The notes under the pieces: generated by a model | The model's input: the letters and a program-made list of their open reading frames with translations, nothing else | Databases searched by the model: none | Told to the model about the DNA's origin: nothing | Part shown: positions 1 to 9,330 of the stretch, piece after piece | How the letters are laid out: each line of letters starts with the position of its first letter | How positions within the stretch are numbered: position 1 is the stretch's first letter | Program-made: the position numbers and the translations under genes | Assembly: GCA_963750195.1 (NCBI GenBank) | Contig: CAVVPS010000002.1 | Span: 124,001-188,000, forward strand | From: AP-15 sp963750195 | GTDB taxonomy: Bacteria > Pseudomonadota > Alphaproteobacteria > ATCC43930 > CGMCC-115725 | Length of the DNA stretch: 64,000 nt | Direction: 5' to 3'

Positions 1-371
1 ACAACCGTTTTCGTTCGGCGATCACCCAGATCGTGACGGCGCAGCAGCTGATCCCGTTTCCGCCGCCGGACGAGACCGAAGCGGGGACCGTTTCGGCTGC
101 AGTGGGCGGGGTTTACGAGTTCGAGCCGTCGGAAGAGGAGATCCTTGGCGAATTATTGCCGCAGAATCTCGCGGTGCAGATCTACACCGCGTTGCTCGAA
201 AACGCCGCGAGCGAGCAGGGTGCGCGGATGACGGCGATGGACAATGCCACCCGCAACGCCGGCGAGATGATCGACCGGCTCACCATGAACTACAATCGCA
301 CCCGTCAGGCCGCCATCACTAAGGAACTGATCGAGATCATCTCCGGCGCCGAGTCATTGCGAGCGGCATGA
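1..371 (+). CDS. atpG: F1 ATP synthase gamma subunit, C-terminal part (cut by window start)
   Basis: This is the C-terminal third of the gamma subunit, the rotating central stalk of the F1 sector. The reading frame is open from base 3. The end of the protein has the typical gamma pattern: an A-x-A-S-E-x-x-A-R-M-x-A-M-D-A-T helix followed by a segment matching LTMNYNRTRQAAITKEL, which forms the C-terminal coiled-coil helix inside the alpha3beta3 ring. An acidic stretch near FEPSEEEIL precedes it. atpD follows after 74 bases on the same strand and atpC after that, the normal atpG-atpD-atpC order, so the identification rests on both motif and context. The N-terminal half lies outside the window. 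Confidence 0.95.
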   Translation, partial: NRFRSAITQIVTAQQLIPFPPPDETEAGTVSAAVGGVYEFEPSEEEILGELLPQNLAVQIYTALLENAASEQGARMTAMDNATRNAGEMIDRLTMNYNRTRQAAITKELIEIISGAESLRAA

Positions 372-445
372 CCTTTGGCGACAACAGTTATTATGGCGCC
401 GCGCGGCGCGTTGAACGCTAAGTTCGAGACGAGGATTTCGCGAAC

Positions 446-1870
446 ATGCCCAGAAACAGTATCGGTACGATCACGCAGATTATCGGCGCCGTGGTCGATG
501 TGCACTTCGACGGCGAATTGCCGTCAATCCTAAGCGCGCTGCACGTCGACGACGCTGGGCGCACCCTGGTCCTCGAAGTCGCCCAGCAACTCGGCGAAAA
601 TGTTGTCCGCACGATCGCGATGGACACCACCGACGGGCTGGTTCGCGGCACGCAGGCGGTCGATACCGGCGAACCCATTATGATGCCGGTCGGCCCCGAG
701 ACGTTGGGCCGCATTCTCAACGTGATCGGCGAACCCGTCGACGAGCGCGGACCCATCCAAACCAACCGCCGCTCCCCTATCCATAGATCGGCGCCGCCGT
801 TCATCGACCAGTCGACTGAGGCCGAGATCCTGGTTACCGGGATCAAGGTGGTCGATCTGCTGACGCCTTATGCCAAGGGCGGCAAGATCGGGCTGTTCGG
901 GGGCGCCGGGGTCGGCAAAACCGTGATCATCATGGAGCTGATCAACAACATCGCCAAGGCGCATGGCGGCTACTCGGTGTTCGCCGGCGTCGGCGAGCGC
1001 ACCCGCGAGGGCAACGACCTCTATCACGAGATGATCAAGTCCGGGGTCATCAACCCCGGCGGCGCGGGCTCCAAGGCGGCGCTCGTCTATGGCCAGATGA
1101 ACGAGCCCCCGGGGGCGCGCGCGCGGGTCGGTCTGTCCGGACTCACCGTTGCCGAATATTTCCGCGACGAAGAGGGCCAGGACGTGCTGTTCTTTGTCGA
1201 CAACATCTTCCGCTTTACCCAGGCCGGCTCCGAGGTGTCGGCGTTGCTTGGCCGGATCCCTTCGGCGGTCGGCTATCAGCCGACCTTGGCAACCGATTTG
1301 GGAACCTTGGAAGAGCGCATCACCAGCACGAAAAAGGGGTCGATCACCTCGGTGCAGGCGATCTATGTGCCCGCCGACGATCTGACCGACCCGGCGCCGG
1401 CCACGACTTTCTCCCATCTCGACGCGACCACGGTGCTGTCGCGCCAGATCGCCGAACTCGGCATTTATCCGGCGGTCGACCCGCTCAATTCGACCTCGCG
1501 CATGCTCGACCCGCGGATCGTCGGCGACGAGCACTACCAGGTCGCGCGCGACGTACAGCGCGTCTTGCAGACCTACAAATCGTTGCAGGACATCATCGCG
1601 ATCCTCGGCATGGACGAGCTGTCGGAAGAAGACAAGCTGACCGTCGCCCGCGCCCGTAAAATCCAGCGCTTTCTGTCGCAGCCCTTCCACGTCGCCGAGG
1701 TGTTCACCGGCACCCCCGGCGTCCTTGTCAGCCTCGAGGAGACCATCAAGGGCTTCAAGGGCATTGTCGCGGGGGATCACGACGATTTGCCGGAGAGCTC
1801 CTTTTACATGGTCGGCACGATCGACGAAGCCGTCGCCAAGGCGCGCAACATGGCCGCCGAGGCGGCCTGA
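446..1870 (+). CDS. atpD: F1 ATP synthase beta subunit
   Basis: Catalytic beta subunit of the F1 sector (474 aa, normal family length). It makes ATP from ADP and phosphate using rotation of the gamma subunit at the inner membrane. The P-loop GGAGVGKT sits near residue 153, followed by the GERTREGNDLYHEM block with the catalytic glutamate, the Walker B region VLFFVDNIFRF, and the ALLGRIPSAVGYQPTL signature near residue 270. The ATG at 446 gives the usual N-terminus with GTITQIIGAVVDV. The stop overlaps the atpC start by one base (TGATG), so beta and epsilon are translationally coupled. The sequence looks fully intact. Confidence 0.98.
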   Translation: MPRNSIGTITQIIGAVVDVHFDGELPSILSALHVDDAGRTLVLEVAQQLGENVVRTIAMDTTDGLVRGTQAVDTGEPIMMPVGPETLGRILNVIGEPVDERGPIQTNRRSPIHRSAPPFIDQSTEAEILVTGIKVVDLLTPYAKGGKIGLFGGAGVGKTVIIMELINNIAKAHGGYSVFAGVGERTREGNDLYHEMIKSGVINPGGAGSKAALVYGQMNEPPGARARVGLSGLTVAEYFRDEEGQDVLFFVDNIFRFTQAGSEVSALLGRIPSAVGYQPTLATDLGTLEERITSTKKGSITSVQAIYVPADDLTDPAPATTFSHLDATTVLSRQIAELGIYPAVDPLNSTSRMLDPRIVGDEHYQVARDVQRVLQTYKSLQDIIAILGMDELSEEDKLTVARARKIQRFLSQPFHVAEVFTGTPGVLVSLEETIKGFKGIVAGDHDDLPESSFYMVGTIDEAVAKARNMAAEAA

Positions 1871-2322
1871 TGCCCGACCGCGTGCAGTTCGAATTGGTGA
1901 CGCCGGAGCGTCTGCTCATCTCCGAAGCCGTCGAGATGGTGGTGGTCCCGGGAACCGAAGGCAATTTCGGTGTGCTGCCCGGCCACGCCCTGCTGATGTC
2001 GACAATCCGGCCCGGCATGATCGAGGTTTACGAGGGCCAGCGGGTGACCCGGCGCATCTTTGTCGCCGGCGGCTTTGCCGACGTGACGCCCGAGCGATGC
2101 ACGGTCCTCGCCGATGAAGCAACGCCTGCGGACGAACTCAACCGTGCCGCTACAGAGGCGGAATTGCAGGTCGTCCAGGGTAATCTTCCGAGCCTGCGCG
2201 AACAGGTGTCGCGCAGCACCGGAGGCGAGCGCGAGCGGTTGCTGATCGAACTGCGCGGCCTCGAACGCGCCGAGGCCGTCGCCCAGGCAAAGCTCCAGGT
2301 GCTCGCCGAAGCGGCTCACTGA
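1870..2322 (+). CDS. atpC: F1 ATP synthase epsilon subunit
   Basis: Epsilon subunit (150 aa), part of the central stalk and a brake on ATP hydrolysis. The N-terminal beta-barrel domain is clear: FELVTPERLLISE, then VVVPGTEGNFGVLPGHA, then the RRIFVAGGFADV strand. The C-terminal helical part continues to residue 150. The ATG overlaps the atpD stop codon. This is the last gene of the operon; two hairpins and then an insertion sequence follow. Confidence 0.96.
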   Translation: MPDRVQFELVTPERLLISEAVEMVVVPGTEGNFGVLPGHALLMSTIRPGMIEVYEGQRVTRRIFVAGGFADVTPERCTVLADEATPADELNRAATEAELQVVQGNLPSLREQVSRSTGGERERLLIELRGLERAEAVAQAKLQVLAEAAH

Positions 2323-2438
2323 TCAGCGCCGCCGGCGCGCCTGCCGTGCGAATCTGGCCATCGGCATGTCACCCTTAGGGTTATGAACCAGACAGATGGT
2401 TCTCGGCTTCTTTTCCTCGTCGCCCCGTGCGCCTTCAG

Positions 2439-2459
2439 CCCACGGACATGTTCCGTGGG
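2439..2459. terminator. Hairpin after atpC, possible atp operon terminator
   Basis: An 8-bp perfect stem (CCCACGGA pairing with TCCGTGGG) closes a 5-base loop 116 bases after the atpC stop. There is no T run behind it, so intrinsic termination is only a suggestion. Confidence 0.35.
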
Positions 2460-2505
2460 GAAAGCGGGGGTCAGGTGCCGTTGGTACGGTGTTAGCTGCC
2501 CTGGG

Positions 2506-2523
2506 TGCCCGCTTTCGCGGGCA
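2506..2523. repeat. Small palindromic repeat after atpC
   Basis: A 7-bp perfect inverted repeat TGCCCGC / GCGGGCA with loop TTTC, inside the phrase CTGGGTGCCCGCTTTCGCGG. Palindromes of this wording are scattered between genes in many alphaproteobacteria. It may also act as a second hairpin at the operon end. Confidence 0.45.
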
Positions 2524-2565
2524 TGACCGAAAAGAGGGGGAGTACCAAGCGTCAAGTTCATACCA

Positions 2566-3645
2566 CTAGTGGTCTGACGCGATCGCTTGGTGCCCACGAT
2601 TGACCTTTTCGATGATGCGATCGGGGTCGGCGGTCCAGACAAACGGTTTGGATTTGCGGTTGTGCTCGCCGAGATAGCGGTTGATCGCAGCTTGCAGGTC
2701 GACGAGCGAATGGAAGACACCGCGCTGTAAGCGCCGGCGGGTCAGCGTGGCAAAAAAGCCTTCGACCGCATTAGCCCAGGAGCACGAGGTGGGGGTGAAA
2801 TGGAACACCCACCTGGGATGCCGCGCGAGCCAGGCGCGCACTTTGGGATGCTTGTGGGCGGCATAATTGTCGAGGATCGCGTGGATCAGCTTGCCGGCCG
2901 GGACCGCCGCTTCGATCCGGTTGAGGAAACGGATGAATTCCTGATGGCGATGGCGCGCCATGCACTGGCCGATGACGGTGCCGTCGAAGACATTGAGCGC
3001 CGCGAACAGCGTGGTCGTGCCGTTGCGGATGTAATCATGAGTCATCGTTCCGGCCCGGCCCTTCTTGATCGGCAGGCCCGGCTGGGTGCGGTCGAGGGCC
3101 TGGATCTGGCTCTTCTCGTCGACCGAGAGCACCAGGCTGTGCGCCGGCGGGTCGAGATAGAGCCCGACCACATCGCGCAATTTGGCGGCAAACGCCGGGT
3201 CCTGCGACAGCTTGAAGCGCCGCACCCGGTGCGGCTGCAGACCGTGCGCCGCCCAGATGCGCTGCACCGAGCGCAGCGAGATGCCGCTCGCTGCCGCCAT
3301 CGCCCGGCCGGTCCAATGGGTTGTCTCGCCCGGCGGCTCCGCCAGGGTCAGCGCGACGACATCGTCGACCCGCGCTGACGGCAATGGCGGCAGACCGGGT
3401 TTTCGCGTCTTGTCGTGCAGCAGGCCGGCCACGCCCTCGTGCATGAACCGCTCTTGCCAGCGCCACACACAGGGCTTCGAAACCCCGGCGCGGCGCATGA
3501 TTTCGGCGGTGCCGCAGCCCTCGCCCGTGGCCAGAATGATCCGCGCCCGCCACACATGCTTTTGCCGGCTGTTGCGATCCGCTACCACCGCGGACAGTCG
3601 TTCGCGGTCAGCGGCACTCACCTCGATAGCGATCCCCTCGCGCAT
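2566..3645 (-). CDS. IS630-family transposase (copy 1, intact)
   Basis: Transposase of 359 aa. The N-terminal helix-turn-helix region (about residues 35-75) contains GCGTAEIMRRAGVSKPCVWR. The DDE catalytic core follows: first Asp in LVLSVDEKSQIQALD, second Asp in HAILDNYAAHKHP, and the Glu in SWANAVEGFF, the spacing of IS630 enzymes. The last sense codon is CAC inside the terminal repeat. The stop TAG is made from the duplicated TA plus the flanking G of the target, so it is not wholly encoded by the element. The start chosen is the ATG giving MREGIAIEV. Confidence 0.93.
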   Translation of the reverse strand: MREGIAIEVSAADRERLSAVVADRNSRQKHVWRARIILATGEGCGTAEIMRRAGVSKPCVWRWQERFMHEGVAGLLHDKTRKPGLPPLPSARVDDVVALTLAEPPGETTHWTGRAMAAASGISLRSVQRIWAAHGLQPHRVRRFKLSQDPAFAAKLRDVVGLYLDPPAHSLVLSVDEKSQIQALDRTQPGLPIKKGRAGTMTHDYIRNGTTTLFAALNVFDGTVIGQCMARHRHQEFIRFLNRIEAAVPAGKLIHAILDNYAAHKHPKVRAWLARHPRWVFHFTPTSCSWANAVEGFFATLTRRRLQRGVFHSLVDLQAAINRYLGEHNRKSKPFVWTADPDRIIEKVNRGHQAIASDH

Positions 3646-3703
3646 CGCGCATTATCGCACAGATCCAGTCTTTATGGAATCCTATGATTGCGTCGTACCA
3701 CTA
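2567..3703 (-). mobile_element. IS630-family insertion sequence, copy 1
   Basis: An 1137-bp element including the duplicated TA at both ends (2567-2568 and 3702-3703). The terminal inverted repeats read GTGGTCTGACGCGATCGC at the left and, on the other strand, GTGGTACGACGCAATCAT at the right. The base before the left TA is C and the base after the right TA is G, so the target was CTAG with TA duplicated, as expected for the IS630/Tc1-mariner group. It lies between atpC and the ferritin-like gene and breaks no recognisable gene. It differs from copies 2 and 3 by only a few bases. Confidence 0.93.
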
Positions 3704-3761
3704 GGGTTATTTCGTTCCCGCGTGTGTAATAAGACATGTTGCAGATGCCGGAGTGAGCGGC

Positions 3762-4577
3762 ATGGGTTCGTGGACGCTCGACGATATTCGCTGGGACCGG
3801 TTCGATCGCAGCAAGCTCGACCCGCAGATCGTCTCGATCGTCAAGGCGGCGAGCCTGGTCGAGTTGAATGGCGGCGCCTATGCGCGTCATTTGTGCCGCG
3901 TCTTTGACGACGATCCGGGCTTCCAGGCGAGCGCGATGCGCTGGGGCGAGGACGAGATCCAGCACGGCCAGGCGCTCGGGCGATGGGCTGAACTCGCCGA
4001 CCCCGAATTCGATTTCGCCGCCGCCTTCGACCGCTTCCAGGCCGGCTACCAAGCCGATTTCGACCGCACCACCTCACGCCGCGGCTCGCGCTCCGGCGAG
4101 ATGATCGCGCGCTGCATCGTCGAGACCGGGACCAGCTCCTACTACTCGGCTTTGCGCGACAGCGTCGAGGAACCGGTGTTAAAGGAGATCTGCTGCAACA
4201 TCGCGGCCGACGAGATCCGCCATTACAAGCTGTTTTCCCGGCAGCTGACCCGCTGTCTCGAACACGAGCGGATCGGCTTGTGGCGCCGGTTGCGCGTCGC
4301 CCTCGGACGGATCGCCAAATCCGGGGACGACGAACTCGCCTACGCCTATTACGCCGCCAACGAGACCGCCCTGCCCTATGACCGCCGGCGCTGCAGCCGG
4401 GCCTACGCCCGCCGCGCCCTCGCCACCGTCCGCGCCCACCATGTCGAGCGCGGCGTCGCGATGATCTTCAAATCAGTCGGCCTCACCCCTAACACCCGCC
4501 TCGCCCGCGCCGCCGCCCGCCTCGCCTGGGCCGCGATGCGCCGCCGCGCCGCCCGGCTGGCGAAAATTACTCCCTAG
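3762..4577 (+). CDS. Ferritin-like di-iron protein of unknown substrate
   Basis: A 271-aa protein with the four-helix ferritin-like pattern of two carboxylate/ExxH pairs: a Glu in SLVELNGGAY, EDEIQH about 30 residues later, a Glu in CIVETGTSSYY, and ADEIRHYKLF. These would bind a di-iron centre as in rubrerythrin or acyl-ACP-desaturase-like proteins. The C-terminus is very Arg/Ala-rich. The ATG at 3762 has GGAG upstream; a GTG at 3753 is possible. No redox partner is adjacent. IS copies 1 and 2 flank it on both sides, and the 3' two-thirds is duplicated in decayed form at 6783-7363. The function is unknown; the fold assignment is from motif only. Confidence 0.7.
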   Translation: MGSWTLDDIRWDRFDRSKLDPQIVSIVKAASLVELNGGAYARHLCRVFDDDPGFQASAMRWGEDEIQHGQALGRWAELADPEFDFAAAFDRFQAGYQADFDRTTSRRGSRSGEMIARCIVETGTSSYYSALRDSVEEPVLKEICCNIAADEIRHYKLFSRQLTRCLEHERIGLWRRLRVALGRIAKSGDDELAYAYYAANETALPYDRRRCSRAYARRALATVRAHHVERGVAMIFKSVGLTPNTRLARAAARLAWAAMRRRAARLAKITP

Positions 4578-4610
4578 CCGCATAACTGACCTTTGGAAAA
4601 ATCAGTGCGT

Positions 4611-5690
4611 CTAGTGGTCTGACGCGATCGCTTGGTGCCCACGATTGACCTTTTCGATAATGCGATCGGGGTCGGCGGTCCAGACAAACGGTTTGGATTT
4701 GCGGTTGTGCTCGCCGAGATAGCGGTTGATCGCAGCTTGCAGGTCGACGAGCGAATGGAAGACACCGCGCTGTAAGCGCCGGCGGGTCAGCGTGGCAAAA
4801 AAGCCTTCGACCGCATTAGCCCAGGAGCACGAGGTGGGGGTGAAATGGAACACCCACCTGGGATGCCGCGCGAGCCAGGCGCGCACTTTGGGATGCTTGT
4901 GGGCGGCATAATTGTCGAGGATCGCGTGGATCAGCTTGCCGGCCGGGACCGCCGCTTCGATCCGGTTGAGGAAACGGATGAATTCCTGATGGCGATGGCG
5001 CGCCATGCACTGGCCGATGACGGTGCCGTCGAAGACATTGAGCGCCGCGAACAGCGTGGTCGTGCCGTTGCGGATGTAATCATGGGTCATCGTTCCGGCC
5101 CGGCCCTTCTTGATCGGCAGGCCCGGCTGGGTGCGGTCGAGGGCCTGGATCTGGCTCTTCTCGTCGACCGAGAGCACCAGGCTGTGCGCCGGCGGGTCGA
5201 GATAGAGCCCGACCACATCGCGCAATTTGGCGGCAAACGCCGGGTCCTGCGACAGCTTGAAGCGCCGCACCCGATGCGGCTGCAGACCGTGCGCCGCCCA
5301 GATGCGCTGCACCGAGCGCAGCGAGATGCCGCTCGCTGCCGCCATCGCCCGGCCGGTCCAATGGGTTGTCTCGCCCGGCGGCTCCGCCAGGGTCAGCGCG
5401 ACGACATCGTCGACCCGCGCTGACGGCAATGGCGGCAGACCGGGTTTTCGTGTCTTGTCGTGCAGCAGGCCGGCCACGCCCTCGTGCATGAACCGCTCTT
5501 GCCAGCGCCACACACAGGGCTTCGAAACCCCGGCGCGGCGCATGATTTCGGCGGTGCCGCAGCCCTCGCCCGTGGCCAGAATGATCCGCGCCCGCCACAC
5601 ATGCTTTTGCCGGCTGTTGCGATCCGCTACCACCGCGGCCAGTCGTTCGCGGTCGGCGGCACTCACCTCGATATCGATCCCCTCGCGCAT
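4611..5690 (-). CDS. IS630-family transposase (copy 2, intact)
   Basis: A 359-aa DDE transposase, the same protein as copy 1 with a few substitutions (MREGIDIEV start, for example). A longer reading with a five-residue N-terminal extension from an upstream GTG is possible in this copy, but the shared ATG is the more likely start. The DDE residues and the helix-turn-helix are intact. As in copy 1, the TAG stop is completed by the CTAG target. Confidence 0.92.
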   Translation of the reverse strand: MREGIDIEVSAADRERLAAVVADRNSRQKHVWRARIILATGEGCGTAEIMRRAGVSKPCVWRWQERFMHEGVAGLLHDKTRKPGLPPLPSARVDDVVALTLAEPPGETTHWTGRAMAAASGISLRSVQRIWAAHGLQPHRVRRFKLSQDPAFAAKLRDVVGLYLDPPAHSLVLSVDEKSQIQALDRTQPGLPIKKGRAGTMTHDYIRNGTTTLFAALNVFDGTVIGQCMARHRHQEFIRFLNRIEAAVPAGKLIHAILDNYAAHKHPKVRAWLARHPRWVFHFTPTSCSWANAVEGFFATLTRRRLQRGVFHSLVDLQAAINRYLGEHNRKSKPFVWTADPDRIIEKVNRGHQAIASDH

Positions 5691-5748
5691 CGCGCATGAT
5701 CGCACAGATCCAGTCCTTATGGAATCCTATGATTGCGTCGTACCACTA
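4612..5748 (-). mobile_element. IS630-family insertion sequence, copy 2
   Basis: An 1137-bp element including the TA duplication (4612-4613 and 5747-5748), again with C before and G after, so the target was CTAG. It lies 34 bases after the stop of the ferritin-like gene. The body is nearly identical to copies 1 and 3, which implies recent spread. The same terminal inverted repeats are present. Confidence 0.93.
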
Positions 5749-5815
5749 GATGCGGGCTGCTATCCACTGCTTGAGAAGGTCTGTCACGAATCGACTAGAC
5801 ACGCCGAGGAGGCAT

Positions 5816-6726
5816 ATGAAGTTTTATTTGTCAGGACCGTCGCCGGCGCCTTCTGCATGCTTAGCGTGTGCATCTCGCAGCCGCAAATAGCCGAGGGCGC
5901 GCGTTCAGACCCGCCGCCCATTGTCAACCCCGTCGACTACGTGGTCCAACACGCGTGCAGCATCCCCGGCGATTTTCTGAATTGCGCCGGTGCACTACAT
6001 GCGCAGTCGACTGCTGAGATCGCCCGATATCGCAAGCGTGATCTGCCCGCCCCCACCGGCTATCAGATCGGCGACTGTACGCTCAATGCCGACGGCTCGA
6101 TGCCGTGCGAGTTTTCTTACCCGCCCTTTGGTCGGGTTGCGGTCGCGAATGGTGATGGCGGTGAGCTCTACGTGACCGACCCGAACGGCACCACGCGGGT
6201 CAAAGAGACGCAGGATGGCGGTAAGATGGGGGTGCTACAACACTTCACCGGGCCAGAATGCGGCGCTGATGGCTGGGTGTCCTTCAAAGACAATCCTCCG
6301 ACCGGCTCGTGGGCTTCGACTGTAGCGCGGTTGAATGACACGCAGACCGCGACATGTCCCACCAGGTTAAACAAGGCATTTACACGCTGGCGCTTGGAAA
6401 ATATTCCCTGGACGTTTTATGAGGGGACATCCTCACTGACGGTGACGCTGCCGACGATCATTTCCGAGCACTATGGCGCGGCCACTATCGAGGACGCGAG
6501 GTCCTTGGAGCAATTCTACTACGCCAAGAGCGCCGGCCGCGTTCGATGGTCTTCCTGGACGAAAGCCGCGCCGACGGGCTCGCAGCTTTCGGTGCGCTGC
6601 CCGGCTGTGGCCTTCGACGTAGCGCCCGATAATGCCGGGTGGAACCTGTCAGACTGCCGCACTTGGACAGCGATCGAACCCGCTCCGGCCGGCTGGACCG
6701 CGGCGATGTACAGCTGGCCACCGTAA
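5816..6726 (+). CDS. Secreted protein of unknown family, start region frameshifted
   Basis: The main frame from 5857 encodes about 290 aa with no family I recognise. It is Cys-containing (QHACSIPGDFLNCAG, IGDCTLNADGSMPCEF, GPECGADGW, SVRCPAVAF, SDCRTW), suggesting disulphides outside the cytoplasm. The best start is the ATG at 5816, with GAGGAGG five bases before it, but it is one base out of frame: it gives MKFYLS and then stops after 24 codons. Adding one base near 5830 would join it to RTVAGAFCMLSVCISQ and make a good signal peptide. The total length, 911 bases, fits one missing base. An internal start at 5857 is the alternative. It sits just right of IS copy 2. Confidence 0.55.
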
Positions 6727-6782
6727 ACTTCATACACCTGCTTCCGTCCCATTAATCCACGTGAAATCTTACTGTCACCTTC

Positions 6783-7363
6783 GCCGATGCCGAATTCGAT
6801 TTCGCCGCCCTTCGACCGCTTCGGGCCGGCTACCAAGCCGATTTCGACCGCACCACCTCGCGCCGCGGCTCGCGCTCCGGCGAGATGATCGCGCGCTGCA
6901 TCGTCGAGACCGGGACCAGCTCCTACTACTCGGCTTTGCGCGACAGCGTCGAGGAACCGGTGTTAAAGGAGATCTGCTGCAACATCGCGGCCGACGAGAT
7001 CCGCCATTACAAGCTGTTTTCCCGGCAGCTGACCCGCTGTCTCGAACACGAGCGGATCGGCTTGTGGCGCCGGTTGCGCGTCGCCCTCGGACGGATCGCC
7101 GAATCCGAGGACGATGAACTCGCCTACGCCTATTACGCCGCCAACGAGACCGCGCCCTGCCCTATGACCGCCAGCGCTGCAGCCGGGCCTATGCCCGCCG
7201 CGCCTTCGTCATCGTCCGCGCCCCCCATGTCGAGCGCAGCGTCGCGATGATCTTCAAATCAGTCGGCCTCACCCCCAACACCCGCCTCGCCCGCGCCGCC
7301 GCCCGCCTCACCTGGGCCGCAATGCGCCGCCGCGCCGCCCGGCTAGCGAAAATTGCCGCCTAG
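6783..7363 (+). pseudogene. Decayed partial duplicate of the ferritin-like gene
   Basis: From about 6783 the DNA repeats the intact gene from about 4000 to its end, with most bases identical, including the whole stretch for the second half of the di-iron site (ADEIRHYKLF). The first helix pair is missing, so it lacks half of the metal ligands. Small deletions near 6807 and a two-base insertion near 7155 break the frame. It ends in the same TAG context as the intact gene. A short internal reading frame (6885-7250) is left over and unlikely to be functional. Confidence 0.85.
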
Positions 7364-8193
7364 CCCCGCATCGTCCTCGCGCGCCGCTTAAAAACCCGGT
7401 ATTTCGAGCCGTCCGGTTGGATGCGGTCGAGGACGGGAACCGCCTAACTTTGGAGTGTCGAATTATGAACTCGCGACGAAACTTTCGGTTATTTCTATTG
7501 TTGACGATGTTGGCCTCCATTAACCCAATACATCAAGCATGGCCTCAGCTGTTACCTAATTCTCAGCCGTTTCCTCAGCCACCTGCTCAGCTACCGCCTT
7601 CTCTAGCACGGCCGGAGGCGATTCCGCCGCCCCGCGAGGCACAAGCTGTCCCGACGGCCCCACGTAGCAAGGGCGGCGACTCTAATAAAGGCGAAATCGC
7701 CAACCAACTTTCCACAGCAGACCTAATTCTAGACCTTTTAATTAGGAATCAAACTTCCATATTATGCTTTTTGTTATTACTCATCGGCTTGGGGCTCCTA
7801 ATTTTCTATATTCGCCGGCGTGCAATACGGCAATTTGACTTGGTAAACAGTTTTACCGGCGAATTTGGAAATATCAGTGCAGCCTTAAGGACAATAACTA
7901 ATATGATCTGGATTACTATGATTCCTCTTTCATTTGGATTTGCGGCATTTGTATTTTTCACAAACACTGAAGTTATTAATCCTATCATTGCGCTAGCGCC
8001 TCCATCATCAGCTTGTATTCGCGAAAATAGTAAAATTGCAATCGTGCTTATCCATGGTTGGACGGGAGATGCAGACGCCAGTTGGTCCAAGTTTTCACAA
8101 TTCGCTTGTGATGATCCACAGTTAAAAAACACCGATATCTATGGAGTTATCCGACGTATCTATTCCGCCGAAATCTGACAATAATGGAACTAT

Positions 8194-9272
8194 CTAGTGG
8201 TCTGACGCGATCGCTTGGTGCCCACGATTGACCTTTTCGATAATGCGATCGGGGTCGGCGGTCCAGACAAACGGTTTGGATTTGCGGTTGTGCTCGCCGA
8301 GATAGCGGTTGATCGCAGCTTGCAGGTCGACGAGCGAATGGAAGACACCGCGCTGTAAGCGCCGGCGGGTCAGCGTGGCAAAAAAGCCTTCGACCGCATT
8401 AGCCCAGGAGCACGAGGTGGGGGTGAAATGGAACACCCACCTGGGATGCCGCGCAGCCAGGCGCGCACTTTGGGATGCTTGTGGGCGGCATAATTGTCGA
8501 GGATCGCGTGGATCAGCTTGCCGGCCGGGACCGCCGCTTCGATCCGGTTGAGGAAACGGATGAATTCCTGATGGCGATGGCGCGCCATGCACTGGCCGAT
8601 GACGGTGCCGTCGAAGACATTGAGCGCCGCGAACAGCGTGGTCGTGCCGTTGCGGATGTAATCATGGGTCATCGTTCCGGCCCGGCCCTTCTTGATCGGC
8701 AGGCCCGGCTGGGTGCGGTCGAGGGCCTGGATCTGGCTCTTCTCGTCGACCGAGAGCACCAGGCTGTGCGCCGGCGGGTCGAGATAGAGCCCGACCACAT
8801 CGCGCAATTTGGCGGCAAACGCCGGGTCCTGCGACAGCTTGAAGCGCCGCACCCGGTGCGGCTGCAGACCGTGCGCCGCCCAGATGCGCTGCACCGAGCG
8901 CAGCGAGATGCCGCTCGCTGCCGCCATCGCCCGGCCGGTCCAATGGGTTGTCTCGCCCGGCGGCTCCGCCAGGGTCAGCGCGACGACATCGTCGACCCGC
9001 GCTGACGGCAATGGCGGCAGACCGGGTTTTCGCGTCTTGTCGTGCAGCAGGCCGGCCACGCCCTCGTGCATGAACCGCTCTTGCCAGCGCCACACACAGG
9101 GCTTCGAAACCCCGGCGCGGCGCATGATTTCGGCGGTGCCGCAGCCCTCGCCCGTGGCCAGAATGATCCGCGCCCGCCACACATGCTTTTGCCGGCTGTT
9201 GCGATCCGCTACCACCGCGGCCAGTCGTTCGCGGTCGGCGGCACTCACCTCGATATCGATCCCCTCGCGCAT
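8194..9272 (-). pseudogene. IS630 transposase of copy 3, frameshifted
   Basis: Compared with copies 1, 2 and 4, one G is missing near 8454 (GCGCAGCC instead of GCGCGAGCC). The frame breaks after the second catalytic Asp and before the DDE glutamate, so the protein from this copy would lack SWANAVEGFF. The length of 1079 bases also fits one missing base. The copy is probably defective unless another copy supplies transposase in trans. Confidence 0.88.
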
Positions 9273-9330
9273 CGCGCATGATCGCACAGATCCAGTCCTT
9301 ATGGAATCCTATGATTGCGTCGTACCACTA
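8195..9330 (-). mobile_element. IS630-family insertion sequence, copy 3 (inside the hydrolase gene)
   Basis: An 1136-bp copy, one base shorter than the others. TA duplications lie at 8195-8196 and 9329-9330, with C and G outside, so the target was again CTAG. It is almost identical to copy 2. It interrupts the hydrolase gene between the HGWTG half and the AHSMGG half, in the opposite orientation to that gene. Confidence 0.93.

Noticed and set aside
530..1780. A 416-codon open frame on the minus strand opposite atpD
   Set aside because: It is the antisense shadow of a highly conserved GC-rich gene, with Arg/Asp/His-rich composition and no motif or ribosome site.
2561..2575. ACCACTAGTGGT palindrome at the left end of IS copy 1 as a second nested IS end
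   Set aside because: Only ACCAC of the outer flank matches the element tip; the next bases do not, so it looks like chance at a CTAG target.
5227..5856. A long plus-strand frame running from inside IS copy 2 into the secreted gene
   Set aside because: The first part is the antisense of the transposase; the continuity over the IS end is accidental. Similar antisense frames occur in all four copies.
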